Below, in pieces: positions 48,975-57,987 of a stretch of 64,000 nt of DNA. Position 1 is the stretch's first letter. Each line of letters opens with the position of its first letter. The DNA is from Dinoroseobacter sp049801095 (GTDB lineage: Bacteria > Pseudomonadota > Alphaproteobacteria > Rhodobacterales > Rhodobacteraceae): contig NZ_JBNAGH010000002.1 of the NCBI RefSeq assembly GCF_049801095.1, forward strand, positions 682,001-746,000. The letters are read 5' to 3'. Both the position numbers and the translations under genes were made by a program. The notes below the pieces were generated by a model. The model searched no databases, had not been told where the DNA came from, and was given only the letters and a program-made list of their open reading frames with translations.

Positions 48975-50360
48975 CTATTGCGCCCAGAGCACGGTCTCCG
49001 GATGGAACTGGGACCAGGCGAACCAGAAGGCCTGGTGACTGCCGAGATCGGCGCCTGAAGCATCAACCGCCCGCAGCCCGCCCGCATCGAGCGTCAGCCG
49101 CACCTCTTCGAAGGCGACCTCCTCTCCCCGCGTCAGGGCGGCGACGGCCTGGCTGCGCTGGAAAGCAACGGGCGTACCGGAGGCCGCGACCACGCCCACC
49201 ACATCCTCATGAACCGGCAGGCGCGGGTCCACATCCCCGACCGGGAAGATCGGCCCATTGGCGTCGCGCCCGTTTCGGAAGTCGAAATCGCGGCCCAGAG
49301 CCAGATCCTCGATCAGCACTGTGGTTTCCGGGTGCTCGGCCTTCCAGGTGCCCCAATCCGTGGTCACGACCGAGGCCTGGGGCAGCACGATCCCCTTCTC
49401 GGCCAGGGGGCCGGTCACGGCCGTGCCGAGGAATGTGTCGAAGACCGAATAGCTGTTCACATCAAACATGACCTTGTTCGACCGGATCAGCAGTCCCGAC
49501 GTGCGCAGCACAGGCCGCTCGACCCCTGCGGGGAGTTGGTCGGTGAAATAGGCCTGGGCCGCCCCGCAGAGCGTGCAATAGGGAATGCCCAGATCGCGCC
49601 CGCCCAGCGTGTCATTGACCATCTCGCGCACTTCCATGATGCGGCGCGGATAGGCGCGGTACTCACCATTCACTTCGACCCCAAAGACGATGGCGTCATC
49701 GCTGAGCCATGTGGCCTCCTCCGCGGTGCTGACCTCGGGTTTATCGGCGGCGGGGATGCAGTTGCAGGGCGCATCGGTCGTGTCAAAGGCCCGGTCATCG
49801 ATCAACACCCCGCCCCAGGAGACATGGCGCCAGTCGATATCCCCCTCGACAAAGATCTTGTCCCAGCCCGGCACGACCGTGGTGAAAATCGCACGCTTTG
49901 TTGCGAGGTAGTCGGGCGGTGCCGGGATGTCCCAGGCGATCAGGTGATCGGTGACGTTGCCCCAGCCGTTCTCGCGCGGCAGGCGTTTACCGAGCAGCAC
50001 CGAGGAGGCCTCGGTCAAGGCAACCGAGAGCTGCGGGCCCGAGGCAAAGCGCATGAGATCGCTGATCAGCCAGACGAGCCGCGGGTCGCCCGCATCGACG
50101 ATCTCGGCCAGCGCGGTGTTCTGATCGCGGCCCCAGGTGGCCTCGGTCACACTGTCCACGAAGGCCATCTTGACCGCGCGCTTGAGGTCCTCGGAGAGCG
50201 GTCCTTCGGGGATCTCTGGCGGGGCGCCAAAGGCCTCCAGCACATAATCGGGCAGCGGCTCCGCCTGCTGGGCGGCCAACGCCCCGGGCCAGAGCAGAGA
50301 CAGCGCGGCCATCCCCGCCACGGTCCAACTGCGGATGCGGGAAACCTGAAAAACTGCCAT
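48975..50360 (-). CDS. DUF3179 exported protein
   Basis: A 461-residue protein with a Sec signal (hydrophobic residues 13-29, ending LAAQ). The DUF3179 core is evident: IPYCTLCGAAQAYF, where two cysteines are three residues apart, SYSVFDTFLGTAV, a WGTWKAEHPETTVL stretch, and earlier CNCIPAADKPEV. DUF3179 proteins are periplasmic or extracellular with unknown activity; the paired cysteines suggest metal binding or thiol chemistry. It is a single-gene unit between the aap and xyl operons with its own terminator. The gap 50361-50535 upstream shows no clear element. Confidence 0.8.
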   Translation of the reverse strand: MAVFQVSRIRSWTVAGMAALSLLWPGALAAQQAEPLPDYVLEAFGAPPEIPEGPLSEDLKRAVKMAFVDSVTEATWGRDQNTALAEIVDAGDPRLVWLISDLMRFASGPQLSVALTEASSVLLGKRLPRENGWGNVTDHLIAWDIPAPPDYLATKRAIFTTVVPGWDKIFVEGDIDWRHVSWGGVLIDDRAFDTTDAPCNCIPAADKPEVSTAEEATWLSDDAIVFGVEVNGEYRAYPRRIMEVREMVNDTLGGRDLGIPYCTLCGAAQAYFTDQLPAGVERPVLRTSGLLIRSNKVMFDVNSYSVFDTFLGTAVTGPLAEKGIVLPQASVVTTDWGTWKAEHPETTVLIEDLALGRDFDFRNGRDANGPIFPVGDVDPRLPVHEDVVGVVAASGTPVAFQRSQAVAALTRGEEVAFEEVRLTLDAGGLRAVDASGADLGSHQAFWFAWSQFHPETVLWAQ

Positions 50361-50535
50361 GGGATCTGTCCTTGCCTTGCATCGAGCCAGGGGCGCGGCG
50401 CGCCCGAATGGCCTTCATGTTCGGTGCAAAACGCAAAGCCCGCCAATCACGTTTCAATCAGAAAAAGGTGAGAGGGACCGGCGCCTGTCGTCGGGCAGCC
50501 GTATAGCGCCCCGCTCAACGCGCGGCGTAAAACGG

Positions 50536-50563
50536 AAAAAGAGCGCCTGAGGGCGCTCTTTTT
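50536..50563. terminator. intrinsic terminator after xylA
   Basis: AAAAA-GAGCGCC-TGAG-GGCGCTC-TTTTT: a 7-bp GC stem flanked by A and T runs, 16 bases after the xylA stop; it would work in both directions. Confidence 0.9.
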
Positions 50564-50578
50564 GCAAAGGTTTCCGGC

Positions 50579-51883
50579 TCAGAGGTAGCGGGCGACCAAG
50601 GCCTCCAACCGTTCTTGCCGGCCAGAGCGTGGCTCGGGGTTCAACCCGTTCGAGACCACGTAGTCATGGCAGGCCTCCAGCGAGCTGCGGAACAGCAGAT
50701 CATCGCCCATCGGGCCGGACCAGCCCATGTAGCGCTCGTCCCGGCGTCGTTCGAGCTCGCCGTCTTCCAGCATCTTGGCGGCCACTTTCAGACCCGCAGC
50801 GCAGACATCCATCGCGGCCACATGGCCCGCGATCAGATCCTCTGCATCGAGGGACTGGCGCCGCAGCTTGGCGTCGAAGTTGGTCCCACCGGTGGAGAAC
50901 CCTCCCGCGCGCAGCACCTCGTAATAGGCCAGCGCCACCTCGGGCACGCTGTTGGGGAACTGATCCGTATCCCAGCCCGACTGGTAGTCGTTGCGGTTCA
51001 TATCGATGGAGCCGAGGATCTCGAACTCCCGCGCCAGCGCCAGCTCATGCTCGAAGGAATGCCCGGCTAGGATCGCGTGACCCTGCTCGATATTCATCTT
51101 CACCTCGTCCAGGAGGCCGAACTCGCTGAGGAAGCCATAGACCGTCGCCACGTCGTAATCATACTGGTGCTTGGTGGGCTCCTGCGGCTTGGGCTCCAGC
51201 AGGATCGCGCCCTCGAAGCCGATCTTGTGCTTGTAGTCCACCACCATCTGGAGCATGCGGCCCGCCTGCTCCCGCTCACGCCCGAGATCGGTGTTCAGCA
51301 GGGTCTCATAGCCTTCGCGCCCGCCCCAGAGCACATAGTTCGCGCCCCCAAGCTTGTGGGTCGCATCCATGCAGGTTTTGATCGTGGCCGCCGCATAGGC
51401 AAAGACCTCCGGGTCCGGGTTGGTCGCCGCCCCGGCCATATAGCGCCGGTGGGAAAAGAGGTTCGCCGTCCCCCAGAGGAGCTTGGTGTTCGAGCCTTCC
51501 ATCTTGGCGCCGAGGTAATCGACCATCGCCTCGAGATTGGCGGTGGTCTCGGCGAAGCTCGCGCCCTCGGGGCGGATATCCGCGTCGTGGAAGCAATAGA
51601 AGGGTGCGTTCAGGATGCGGAACATCTCGAAGGCCGCATCGGCCTTGGCCTTGGCGTGATCAAGGCTCGGGCCGAACCAGGGACGCTCGAAGGTTTGCCC
51701 GCCAAACGGGTCGCCCCCCTCCCAGGCGAAGCTGTGCCACCAGGCGACGGCGAAGCGGAGGTGATCCTCCATCCGCTTGCCCATGACCACCTCATCCGGG
51801 TTGTAGTGGCGAAAGGCGAAGTCGCTGGTGCTGTCGGGCCCTTCATAGGTGACGGCGGGAATGCCCGCGAAGAAATCGCTCAT
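50579..51883 (-). CDS. xylA: xylose isomerase
   Basis: A 434-residue class II xylose isomerase converting D-xylose to D-xylulose. Landmarks: FYCFHDADI with catalytic His99 and Asp102, the metal ligands in LLEPKPQEPTKHQYDYD and NIEQGHAILAGHSFEHEL, and SIDMNRNDYQSGWDTDQFP. Start ATG 51883 overlaps the xylB stop by 4 bases; the longer open frame reads through xylB. Last gene of the xylFHGBA operon, followed by a terminator. Confidence 0.95.
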   Translation of the reverse strand: MSDFFAGIPAVTYEGPDSTSDFAFRHYNPDEVVMGKRMEDHLRFAVAWWHSFAWEGGDPFGGQTFERPWFGPSLDHAKAKADAAFEMFRILNAPFYCFHDADIRPEGASFAETTANLEAMVDYLGAKMEGSNTKLLWGTANLFSHRRYMAGAATNPDPEVFAYAAATIKTCMDATHKLGGANYVLWGGREGYETLLNTDLGREREQAGRMLQMVVDYKHKIGFEGAILLEPKPQEPTKHQYDYDVATVYGFLSEFGLLDEVKMNIEQGHAILAGHSFEHELALAREFEILGSIDMNRNDYQSGWDTDQFPNSVPEVALAYYEVLRAGGFSTGGTNFDAKLRRQSLDAEDLIAGHVAAMDVCAAGLKVAAKMLEDGELERRRDERYMGWSGPMGDDLLFRSSLEACHDYVVSNGLNPEPRSGRQERLEALVARYL

Positions 51884-53322
51884 GTGTCCAATCCTTTCAG
51901 AGCCGTATAGGTCGCACGATAGGTGCCATGGGCCTCGTCGAACGCGTCGGCGAGATCCGGAAGTGGGTCGATGCTGCGGGCGATGGGTGGGCGCGTGGCA
52001 AGGGAAGCCCCCTGCCCGGTCTCGGCCATCATGCCGAGGCGCGCGGCGCCAAAGGCCCCGCCAAAGTCGCCGGCAACCGGCAGGTCGATGGGCAGGCCCA
52101 GCAGGGTCGCGATGGTCTGCACCCAATACTCCGAGCGCGCGCCGCCGCCCACGGCGGTGAGCCGTTCGAGCTTGGTGCCCGTGGCGGTGAGCGCGTCGAA
52201 ACAGTCGCGCACCGCGAAGGCCACCCCTTCGAGGACGGCGCGGGTCATCGCATCGCGATCGGCGGAATGGTCGATCCGGGCAAAGGCGCCCCGGATGGCC
52301 GCATCGTTGTGGGGCGTCCGCTCACCACCCAGATAGGGCAGAAAGACCGTGCGCCCGGGCGCCTGCACCGGGCCCAGACCACTCGTAAGCGTCGCCGCAT
52401 CGGTCCCGCAGGCCTGAGCGAACCAGTTCAGGGAATCCGTCGCCGACAGGATCACGCCCATCTGGTGCCATGTCTCGGGCAGCGCATGACAGAAGGTGTG
52501 CACCGCTGTCGCGGGATCCGGCGCATAGGCATCGCAGGCCGCGAACAGCACGCCCGAGGTGCCCAGCGAGACAAAACCGTCCCCTGCCTGCACCACGCCC
52601 ATACCGATGCCAGAAGCGGCATTGTCGCCGCCCCCGCCTGCCACGGGGATGCCCTTGGGCAGGCCCCAGGCCTCCGCGAGGCTGTCGCGCAGGGTCCCGG
52701 AGACCTGCGAGCCCTCGACCAGCCGGGGCATGTGATCCCGGCTGAGATCGGTCGCGGCCAGCAGGCTGTCCGACCAATCCCGCGCGCCCGAGTCGAGCCA
52801 GGAGGTGCCCGCGGCATCGGACATCTCCGCCACCGCCTGCCCCGTCAGCCAGAGACGCAGGTAGTCCTTGGGCAGCAGCACCAGCGCCGTCTTGGCAAAG
52901 ACCTCCGGCTCATGGGCCTTCACCCAGGCCAGTTTCGGCGCGGTAAAGCCGGGAAAGACGATGTTGCCGGTCAGGTTACGAAACGCGGGGTCCGCATCCA
53001 TCGCAGCGGCCTCCGCCGCCGCACGCGTATCGTTCCAGAGGATGCACGGGCGGAGCACCTCATGAGCCGCATCGAGCAGGGTCGCCCCATGCATCTGTCC
53101 AGAGAGCCCGATGGCCTTCACGGCAGACAGATCCGTCTGTGCCGCAAGCGCCGCCATCGCCTCTTCGGTGGCTTTCAACCAGTCGCAGGGCAGCTGCTCG
53201 GACCAGCCCGAATGGGGCCGCGAGACGCTCAGAGCGGCAGTGGCTTCTGCCACCACCGCCTGAGTGTCGTCGATCAGCAGCGCCTTGAGACCGGAGGTTC
53301 CGAGATCAAGGCCGAGATACAT
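51880..53322 (-). CDS. xylB: xylulokinase
   Basis: A 480-residue FGGY-family kinase phosphorylating D-xylulose to xylulose 5-phosphate for the pentose phosphate pathway. N-terminal LGLDLGTSGLKALLID phosphate loop, SGQMHGATLLD, and VGGGARSEYWVQTIA adenosine-binding region. Its ATG overlaps the xylG stop by one base and its stop overlaps xylA. Confidence 0.95.
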   Translation of the reverse strand: MYLGLDLGTSGLKALLIDDTQAVVAEATAALSVSRPHSGWSEQLPCDWLKATEEAMAALAAQTDLSAVKAIGLSGQMHGATLLDAAHEVLRPCILWNDTRAAAEAAAMDADPAFRNLTGNIVFPGFTAPKLAWVKAHEPEVFAKTALVLLPKDYLRLWLTGQAVAEMSDAAGTSWLDSGARDWSDSLLAATDLSRDHMPRLVEGSQVSGTLRDSLAEAWGLPKGIPVAGGGGDNAASGIGMGVVQAGDGFVSLGTSGVLFAACDAYAPDPATAVHTFCHALPETWHQMGVILSATDSLNWFAQACGTDAATLTSGLGPVQAPGRTVFLPYLGGERTPHNDAAIRGAFARIDHSADRDAMTRAVLEGVAFAVRDCFDALTATGTKLERLTAVGGGARSEYWVQTIATLLGLPIDLPVAGDFGGAFGAARLGMMAETGQGASLATRPPIARSIDPLPDLADAFDEAHGTYRATYTALKGLDT

Positions 53323-54074
53323 CAGGCCGCCGCCTCCCTCGGGTTCTTGCCCAGGATGATCATAGACAGGATGTCATCCTCGGTCACGTCCTCGACCCGT
53401 TCGGTGCCGACCAGCTTGCCGTTCTTCATAACCGAGACCCGGTCGCAAAGCTCGAGCATCTCGCGCGTGTCATGGGAGATCAGGAAGATGCCGAGGCCCT
53501 GGGCCTTGAGCTCCTTGATCAGGTCCGCAACCATCTGCGTCTCATGCACCCCGAGTGCGGCGGTCGGCTCGTCCATGATCAGGATCTTGGCGTTGAAATA
53601 GACCGCCCGGGCGATGGCCACCGATTGCCGCTGCCCCCCAGAAAGCGCCGAGACAGGCTCGTTATGCTTCTGGAAGTTGGGAGTGAGACGCTTCATGATC
53701 TTGCGCGTCTCGGCCTCCATCTTCGTGTCATCCACAAAGCCCAGCGGCGTTGTCAGCTCGCGTCCGAGAAACAGGTTCGAGGCCGCATCGAGGTTATCCG
53801 CCAGCGCCAGCGTCTGGTAAATCGTCTCGATATTGTAGCGCCGCGCATCCCGGGGGGAGTTGATCTCGGCCACTTCGCCATTGATCCGGATCTCGCCGCC
53901 GCTCTTCTTGTAAGCACCCGCAAGGATCTTGATCAGGGTCGATTTGCCCGCGCCGTTATGGCCCAGAAGTCCCACCACTTCGCCCGGATGCAGGTCCAGC
54001 GAGACCCCGTCCACGGCCCGGATGCCGCCAAAGGCGATGGAGATATTGTCCAGTTCTACCAGAGGAGTTGTCAT
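53322..54074 (-). CDS. xylG: xylose ABC transporter ATPase, single domain
   Basis: A 250-residue sugar ABC ATPase: Walker A GHNGAGKS, signature LSGGQRQS, Walker B ILIMDEP, His switch LISHDTREM. Unlike E. coli XylG, which has two ATPase domains in about 510 residues, this one has a single domain, as is common for such importers in Rhodobacterales; it should act as a homodimer. Start ATG 54074 overlaps the xylH stop by one base. The 565-residue open frame upstream is a shadow of xylH. Confidence 0.9.
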   Translation of the reverse strand: MTTPLVELDNISIAFGGIRAVDGVSLDLHPGEVVGLLGHNGAGKSTLIKILAGAYKKSGGEIRINGEVAEINSPRDARRYNIETIYQTLALADNLDAASNLFLGRELTTPLGFVDDTKMEAETRKIMKRLTPNFQKHNEPVSALSGGQRQSVAIARAVYFNAKILIMDEPTAALGVHETQMVADLIKELKAQGLGIFLISHDTREMLELCDRVSVMKNGKLVGTERVEDVTEDDILSMIILGKNPREAAA

Positions 54075-55381
54075 CACTTGGCTCCGATCCGCTTGCGATA
54101 GATGATGTCGATGAGGACTGCGGCCACGAGAACCGTGCCCACCACCATGTTTTGCAAAGGCGCATCCACGCCCACCATGGCCATCCCCGATTGCAGGGAT
54201 TGCATGATCAGCGCCCCGAGGATCGCGCCATAGATGGTGCCGATCCCACCCGCGAGGGCCGTGCCGCCGATCACCGCCGCCGCGATCACCCGCAGCTCGT
54301 CGAGCGTGCCGATATCGTTGGAGTGGTTGGTCAGGCGGGCCGAAGCCACGATGGCCGAGATCGCGCAGAGCGCGCCCATCAGGGCAAAGACCTTCACGGT
54401 CAGCATCCGGGTGTTCACGCCCGATAGCTCTGCCGCATCCGGGTTGCCGCCCGTGGCGAAGATATAGCGCCCGAAGCGGGTCTTCTTGGCAATGATGGTC
54501 ATGGCCACGGCGACCGCGATCAGCAGAAGCACCGAGAACGGGATGCCATAGACGGCGGTGAAGCCTTCGGGCATCTCCTCGCCGGCAGCGGCAAACTGGC
54601 GGCGCAGGCGGGCGGCGGGGATCTGATAGCTGTTCAGGATCGCCACGAAGCCGAGGATCGCGACCGAGACCACGCCCATGACCGTGTACTCCGCCCAGAC
54701 GGGTTTGACCGGCGCGTTGTGCGAGATCTTGTTGCGCCGCGCGGACCACAGGCCCCAGCAGGCCGCGGCAACGGCGAGCAGGCCGACGATCCAGCTCATG
54801 GTTGCACCGAGCGTGCCGTTGATGCCGCCGAGCGTCATGAAGGTCGGATCGAGCGGACCGATCGTCTGACCAGAAGTCATGTACCAGGCCACGTTGCGCC
54901 AAATCAGCAGACCGCCGAGGGTCACGATGAAGGCCGGGATCATCAGGTACCCCACAAGGTAGCCCTGAAACGCCCCGATGGCGGTGCCCACGGCCACGCC
55001 GACCAGCATGGCGATCCACGGGATCAGCGGATGGCCGAGCTCAAGCCCGAAGACCTCGGGCAGGATCGCCGTCTGGGTCATGGCCATGGCCGCCGAACAG
55101 GTGGCCAGAAGCGCACCCACCGCGAGATCGATATGGCGGGTGACGATGATGAAGACCATGCCCGTGGCCATGATCGCCACGCTCACCGTCTGGATCGACA
55201 GGTTGAAAATGTTCCGGGCCGTCAGAAAGCGCCCGTCGGTCAATACGTTGAAAACAAGGCAGACCACGATGAAGGCGCCGATCATCCCGAGCAGACGGGT
55301 ATCGACCTCTAGGGTCTGGATAAAGTTACGTTTTTCTTGGGTGGGGAGTCCGTCGGTCTTGGACGAGGTTGCGTCAGACAT
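54074..55381 (-). CDS. xylH: xylose ABC transporter permease
   Basis: A 435-residue membrane protein of the BPD_transp_2 family with about twelve hydrophobic segments, including GTIYGAILGALIMQSLQSGMAM and the long cytoplasmic/periplasmic insertion around residues 225-280 typical of XylH. It forms the D-xylose channel with XylG, fed by XylF. It is 117 bases after xylF, with a strong hairpin in the gap. Confidence 0.92.
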   Translation of the reverse strand: MSDATSSKTDGLPTQEKRNFIQTLEVDTRLLGMIGAFIVVCLVFNVLTDGRFLTARNIFNLSIQTVSVAIMATGMVFIIVTRHIDLAVGALLATCSAAMAMTQTAILPEVFGLELGHPLIPWIAMLVGVAVGTAIGAFQGYLVGYLMIPAFIVTLGGLLIWRNVAWYMTSGQTIGPLDPTFMTLGGINGTLGATMSWIVGLLAVAAACWGLWSARRNKISHNAPVKPVWAEYTVMGVVSVAILGFVAILNSYQIPAARLRRQFAAAGEEMPEGFTAVYGIPFSVLLLIAVAVAMTIIAKKTRFGRYIFATGGNPDAAELSGVNTRMLTVKVFALMGALCAISAIVASARLTNHSNDIGTLDELRVIAAAVIGGTALAGGIGTIYGAILGALIMQSLQSGMAMVGVDAPLQNMVVGTVLVAAVLIDIIYRKRIGAK

Positions 55382-55455
55382 GGCTCAAGATCCCTCTCTC
55401 CCGTGGAACACGGGGCTGGATGACGTCGTAATTGAAAACTGGGTTGGTTTAGGGT

Positions 55456-55484
55456 GGCCCCGATGCGTCTGGTGCATCGGGGCC
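55456..55484 (-). terminator. strong stem-loop between xylF and xylH
   Basis: GGCCCCGATGC-7-GCATCGGGGCC, an 11-bp perfect stem 15 bases after the xylF stop, without a T-run. Such hairpins after binding-protein genes usually stabilise the upstream mRNA and lower expression of the membrane genes, or cause partial termination. Confidence 0.75.
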
Positions 55485-55498
55485 GGATCGCGATGCGA

Positions 55499-56530
55499 TC
55501 AGTTGCAGGGCGCAGGACCGTTGGTCACGCCTTGGCAAAGCTTGTCTTGGGCAATCCAGCCCGCGTCCACGACTGCGGACAGGTTGGCCGCCGTCACCGG
55601 CACCGGCGCAAGGAAGCGCGCGGTCAGCTCGGTGCCACCGGGGGAGGTCCAGGACTGTGCGCCCTCGACATCCGCCATGGATGCACCGCCGGCCAGCGCA
55701 ACGGCGATCTCACCGGCGGCCCGCCCCAGATCCCGGGCGTCTTTCCACACGGAGACGGTCTGGGTGCCCAGGGCCACACGGTTCAGCGCGGCATGATCGC
55801 CATCCTGACCGGAGACCGGAATACCTTCCATGCCCTGTGCCGTCAGGGCCGCGACCACACCACCCGCGGTGCCGTCATTGGAGGCGATCACCGCGTCCAC
55901 ATTGTTGTCTTGCGCGGTCAGGATCTGCTCCATGTTGCGCTGCGCGTTCGCGGGCAGCCAGCCATCGGTATAGGCCTCACCCACGATGGTGATTTTGCCT
56001 GCATCCACGGCTTCCTGAATGATCTCTTGCTGACCGCCACGCAGGAAGTCCGCATTCGGGTCCGTGGGGGAGCCCTTGATCATCACGTAATTGCCCATGG
56101 GCTGCGCTTCGAGCACGGCGCGCGCCTGCATCCGGCCCACTTCCACATTGTCGAAGGTCAGGTAGAAGGCCCGCGGATCCTCGATCAGGCGGTCATAGCC
56201 CACGACCGGGATACCTTCGTCGGCGGCGGCCTGCACGGCCGGACCAATGGCCTGGCTGTCCTGAGCGAGGATGATCAGGGCATCAACCCCTTGCGCGATC
56301 AGGCTTTCCACGTCGGACAGCTGCTTGGCCGAAGACGACTGGGCATCCGAAGAGACATAAGATGCCCCGGCCGCGTCCAGCGCGCCCTTGATGGCCGCTT
56401 CGTCGGTTTTCCAGCGCTCTTCCTGGAAATTGGACCAGCTCACACCGACGGTGATGCTGTGGCTACCTGCATAGACAGTAGTTGTGAAACCAGCTGCCAG
56501 CACGGCAGCCGCGAGAAATGCTTTGCGCAT
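55499..56530 (-). CDS. xylF: D-xylose-binding periplasmic protein
   Basis: A 343-residue type I sugar-binding protein with a Sec signal (MRKAFLAAAVLAAGFTTTVYA). Features match XylF: GVSWSNFQEERWKTDEAAIKGAL, YDRLIEDP, VMIKGSPTDPNADFLRGGQ, ASNDGTAGG and VSGQDGDHAAL. The C-terminal pair of cysteines (KLCQGVTNGPAPCN) may form a disulfide. First gene of the operon; the promoter and operator lie in the 212-base gap to xylR. Confidence 0.94.
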   Translation of the reverse strand: MRKAFLAAAVLAAGFTTTVYAGSHSITVGVSWSNFQEERWKTDEAAIKGALDAAGASYVSSDAQSSSAKQLSDVESLIAQGVDALIILAQDSQAIGPAVQAAADEGIPVVGYDRLIEDPRAFYLTFDNVEVGRMQARAVLEAQPMGNYVMIKGSPTDPNADFLRGGQQEIIQEAVDAGKITIVGEAYTDGWLPANAQRNMEQILTAQDNNVDAVIASNDGTAGGVVAALTAQGMEGIPVSGQDGDHAALNRVALGTQTVSVWKDARDLGRAAGEIAVALAGGASMADVEGAQSWTSPGGTELTARFLAPVPVTAANLSAVVDAGWIAQDKLCQGVTNGPAPCN

Positions 56531-56604
56531 TCAATCCTCCCAAGTTGATCATGCCTGAAACCAGGCAGCGGGGTCCTTTGCCCCTCACATCTACAACCAA
56601 GCCC

Positions 56605-56631
56605 AATTTATTTCGGTTGTCAAAATAAATT
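56605..56631. promoter_or_regulatory. xyl operator (perfect palindrome)
   Basis: AATTTATTT-9-AAATAAATT is a perfect 9+9 inverted repeat between xylF and xylR. A TTGACA on the minus strand (56623-56618) lies inside it and would be the xylF -35 box, so a bound ROK repressor would block initiation. The AT-rich arms are typical for ROK XylR sites. Further toward xylR, TATAAA (56721-56726) may be its -10 box. Confidence 0.75.
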
Positions 56632-56742
56632 TGACTTCCGTCCAAAAAAAATGCGTCATACACCCATAATCACCGCCAAAAATACACGCGATCGTAGAAA
56701 TTGAGGTAGTTTGGTCGAATATAAAATTCAGGGAGAGAAATA

Positions 56743-57987
56743 ATGCGCGATGATGCTGGGCCTGCCGATTCTTCGGGATGCGGACCGAGCTTTCCCGATA
56801 CCGGGCAGCACGCTAAACCCTTGCGACAACAGGTTTTTGAGCATGTGCGCGCGGCGGGTCACGCCTCGCGCGTGGATGTGGCGCGGACCCTGGGAATCAG
56901 TCCCGGATCAGTCACAACCCTCACATCAGACCTGATTGAGGGGGGATTTCTGACCGAAATTGCCGCCCCTGCCCGGGAGAGCGGGCGCGGACGCCCCCCC
57001 GTCTCCCTCGCCGTGGTGCCCGAGGCACGCCATGTTCTGGGCCTGCGCCTCTCGGACGAGCTCCATACGATCAGCCTGTCAGACTTCGCCGGCAAGGAGC
57101 TCGCCACCGCCAGCCGCCCGAGCCAGCCGACCCGCTATGACCCCGAGGGGCTTTTGACCGAGATCGGCGCCCTGATCGACATGGTGCTGGAGGACAGCCC
57201 GCTGGAGCGCGACGATATCTCGGCCTTGGGCATCGGGCTGCCCGGCGCGGTCCACCACGAGACCGGGATCGTCAGCTGGAGCCCCCTCCTCACCGGGGAG
57301 GATCACGCCCTGCAGACCCAGGTCGAGACGCGGTTCGGCGTGCCCACCTATCTCGAAAACGACGCGAATGTGCTGACCCTGGCGGAGCTCTGGTTCGGGT
57401 CCGGGCGCACGCGGCAGGACTTTGCCGTGGTCACGATCGAACAGGGGGTGGGCATGGGGCTTGTGCTCAACAACCGCCTGTTTCGCGGCGCGCAGGGGCT
57501 GGGGTTGGAGCTTGGCCATATGAAAGTACAGCTCGATGGGGCGCTCTGCCGCTGCGGACAGCGCGGTTGTCTCGAGGCCTATCTCGCCGACTACGCGCTG
57601 GTGCGCGAGGCCTCCACCGCACTCGACCGCAATCCACGCAGCGCTCAGACCAACGCAGCTATGCTGGAAAGCCTGTTCGATCAGGCCAAGGCGGGCAACG
57701 GCGCTGCGCGCGCGATCTTTCAACGGGCGGGGCGTTTCCTGTCTGTGGGGCTCGCGAATGTGGTGCAACTCTTTGATCCGGCGCTGATTATCCTGAGCGG
57801 CGCGCGCATGCGCTATGACTACCTTTATGCCGAGGAGGTGCTCGCCGAGATGCAGAATATGACGCTGAACCCCGACGCCAGCCGCACCCGGGTCGAGATC
57901 CACGCCTGGGGCGATCAGGTCTGGGCGCGCGGGGCCACAGCACTTGCGCTCGGGGCGGTGACGGATGCGCTTTTGGGGGACAAATGA
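56743..57987 (+). CDS. xylR: ROK family xylose repressor
   Basis: A 414-residue ROK regulator. The N-terminal winged helix (QVFEHVRAAGHASRVDVARTLGISPGSVTTLTSDLIEGGFL) is followed by a sugar-kinase-like fold with ENDANVLTLAELWFG and the zinc motif CRCGQRGCLEAY. It is divergent from xylF and should release the operator when xylose is bound. GGGAGAG precedes the ATG. Its stop overlaps the start of the next gene by 4 bases, an unusual coupling of a repressor with an exported protein. Confidence 0.9.
   Translation: MRDDAGPADSSGCGPSFPDTGQHAKPLRQQVFEHVRAAGHASRVDVARTLGISPGSVTTLTSDLIEGGFLTEIAAPARESGRGRPPVSLAVVPEARHVLGLRLSDELHTISLSDFAGKELATASRPSQPTRYDPEGLLTEIGALIDMVLEDSPLERDDISALGIGLPGAVHHETGIVSWSPLLTGEDHALQTQVETRFGVPTYLENDANVLTLAELWFGSGRTRQDFAVVTIEQGVGMGLVLNNRLFRGAQGLGLELGHMKVQLDGALCRCGQRGCLEAYLADYALVREASTALDRNPRSAQTNAAMLESLFDQAKAGNGAARAIFQRAGRFLSVGLANVVQLFDPALIILSGARMRYDYLYAEEVLAEMQNMTLNPDASRTRVEIHAWGDQVWARGATALALGAVTDALLGDK

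Noticed and set aside
53322..55019. 565-residue fused form of the xylose ATPase
   Set aside because: The first 315 codons are the xylH gene read in another frame; the ATPase starts at 54074.
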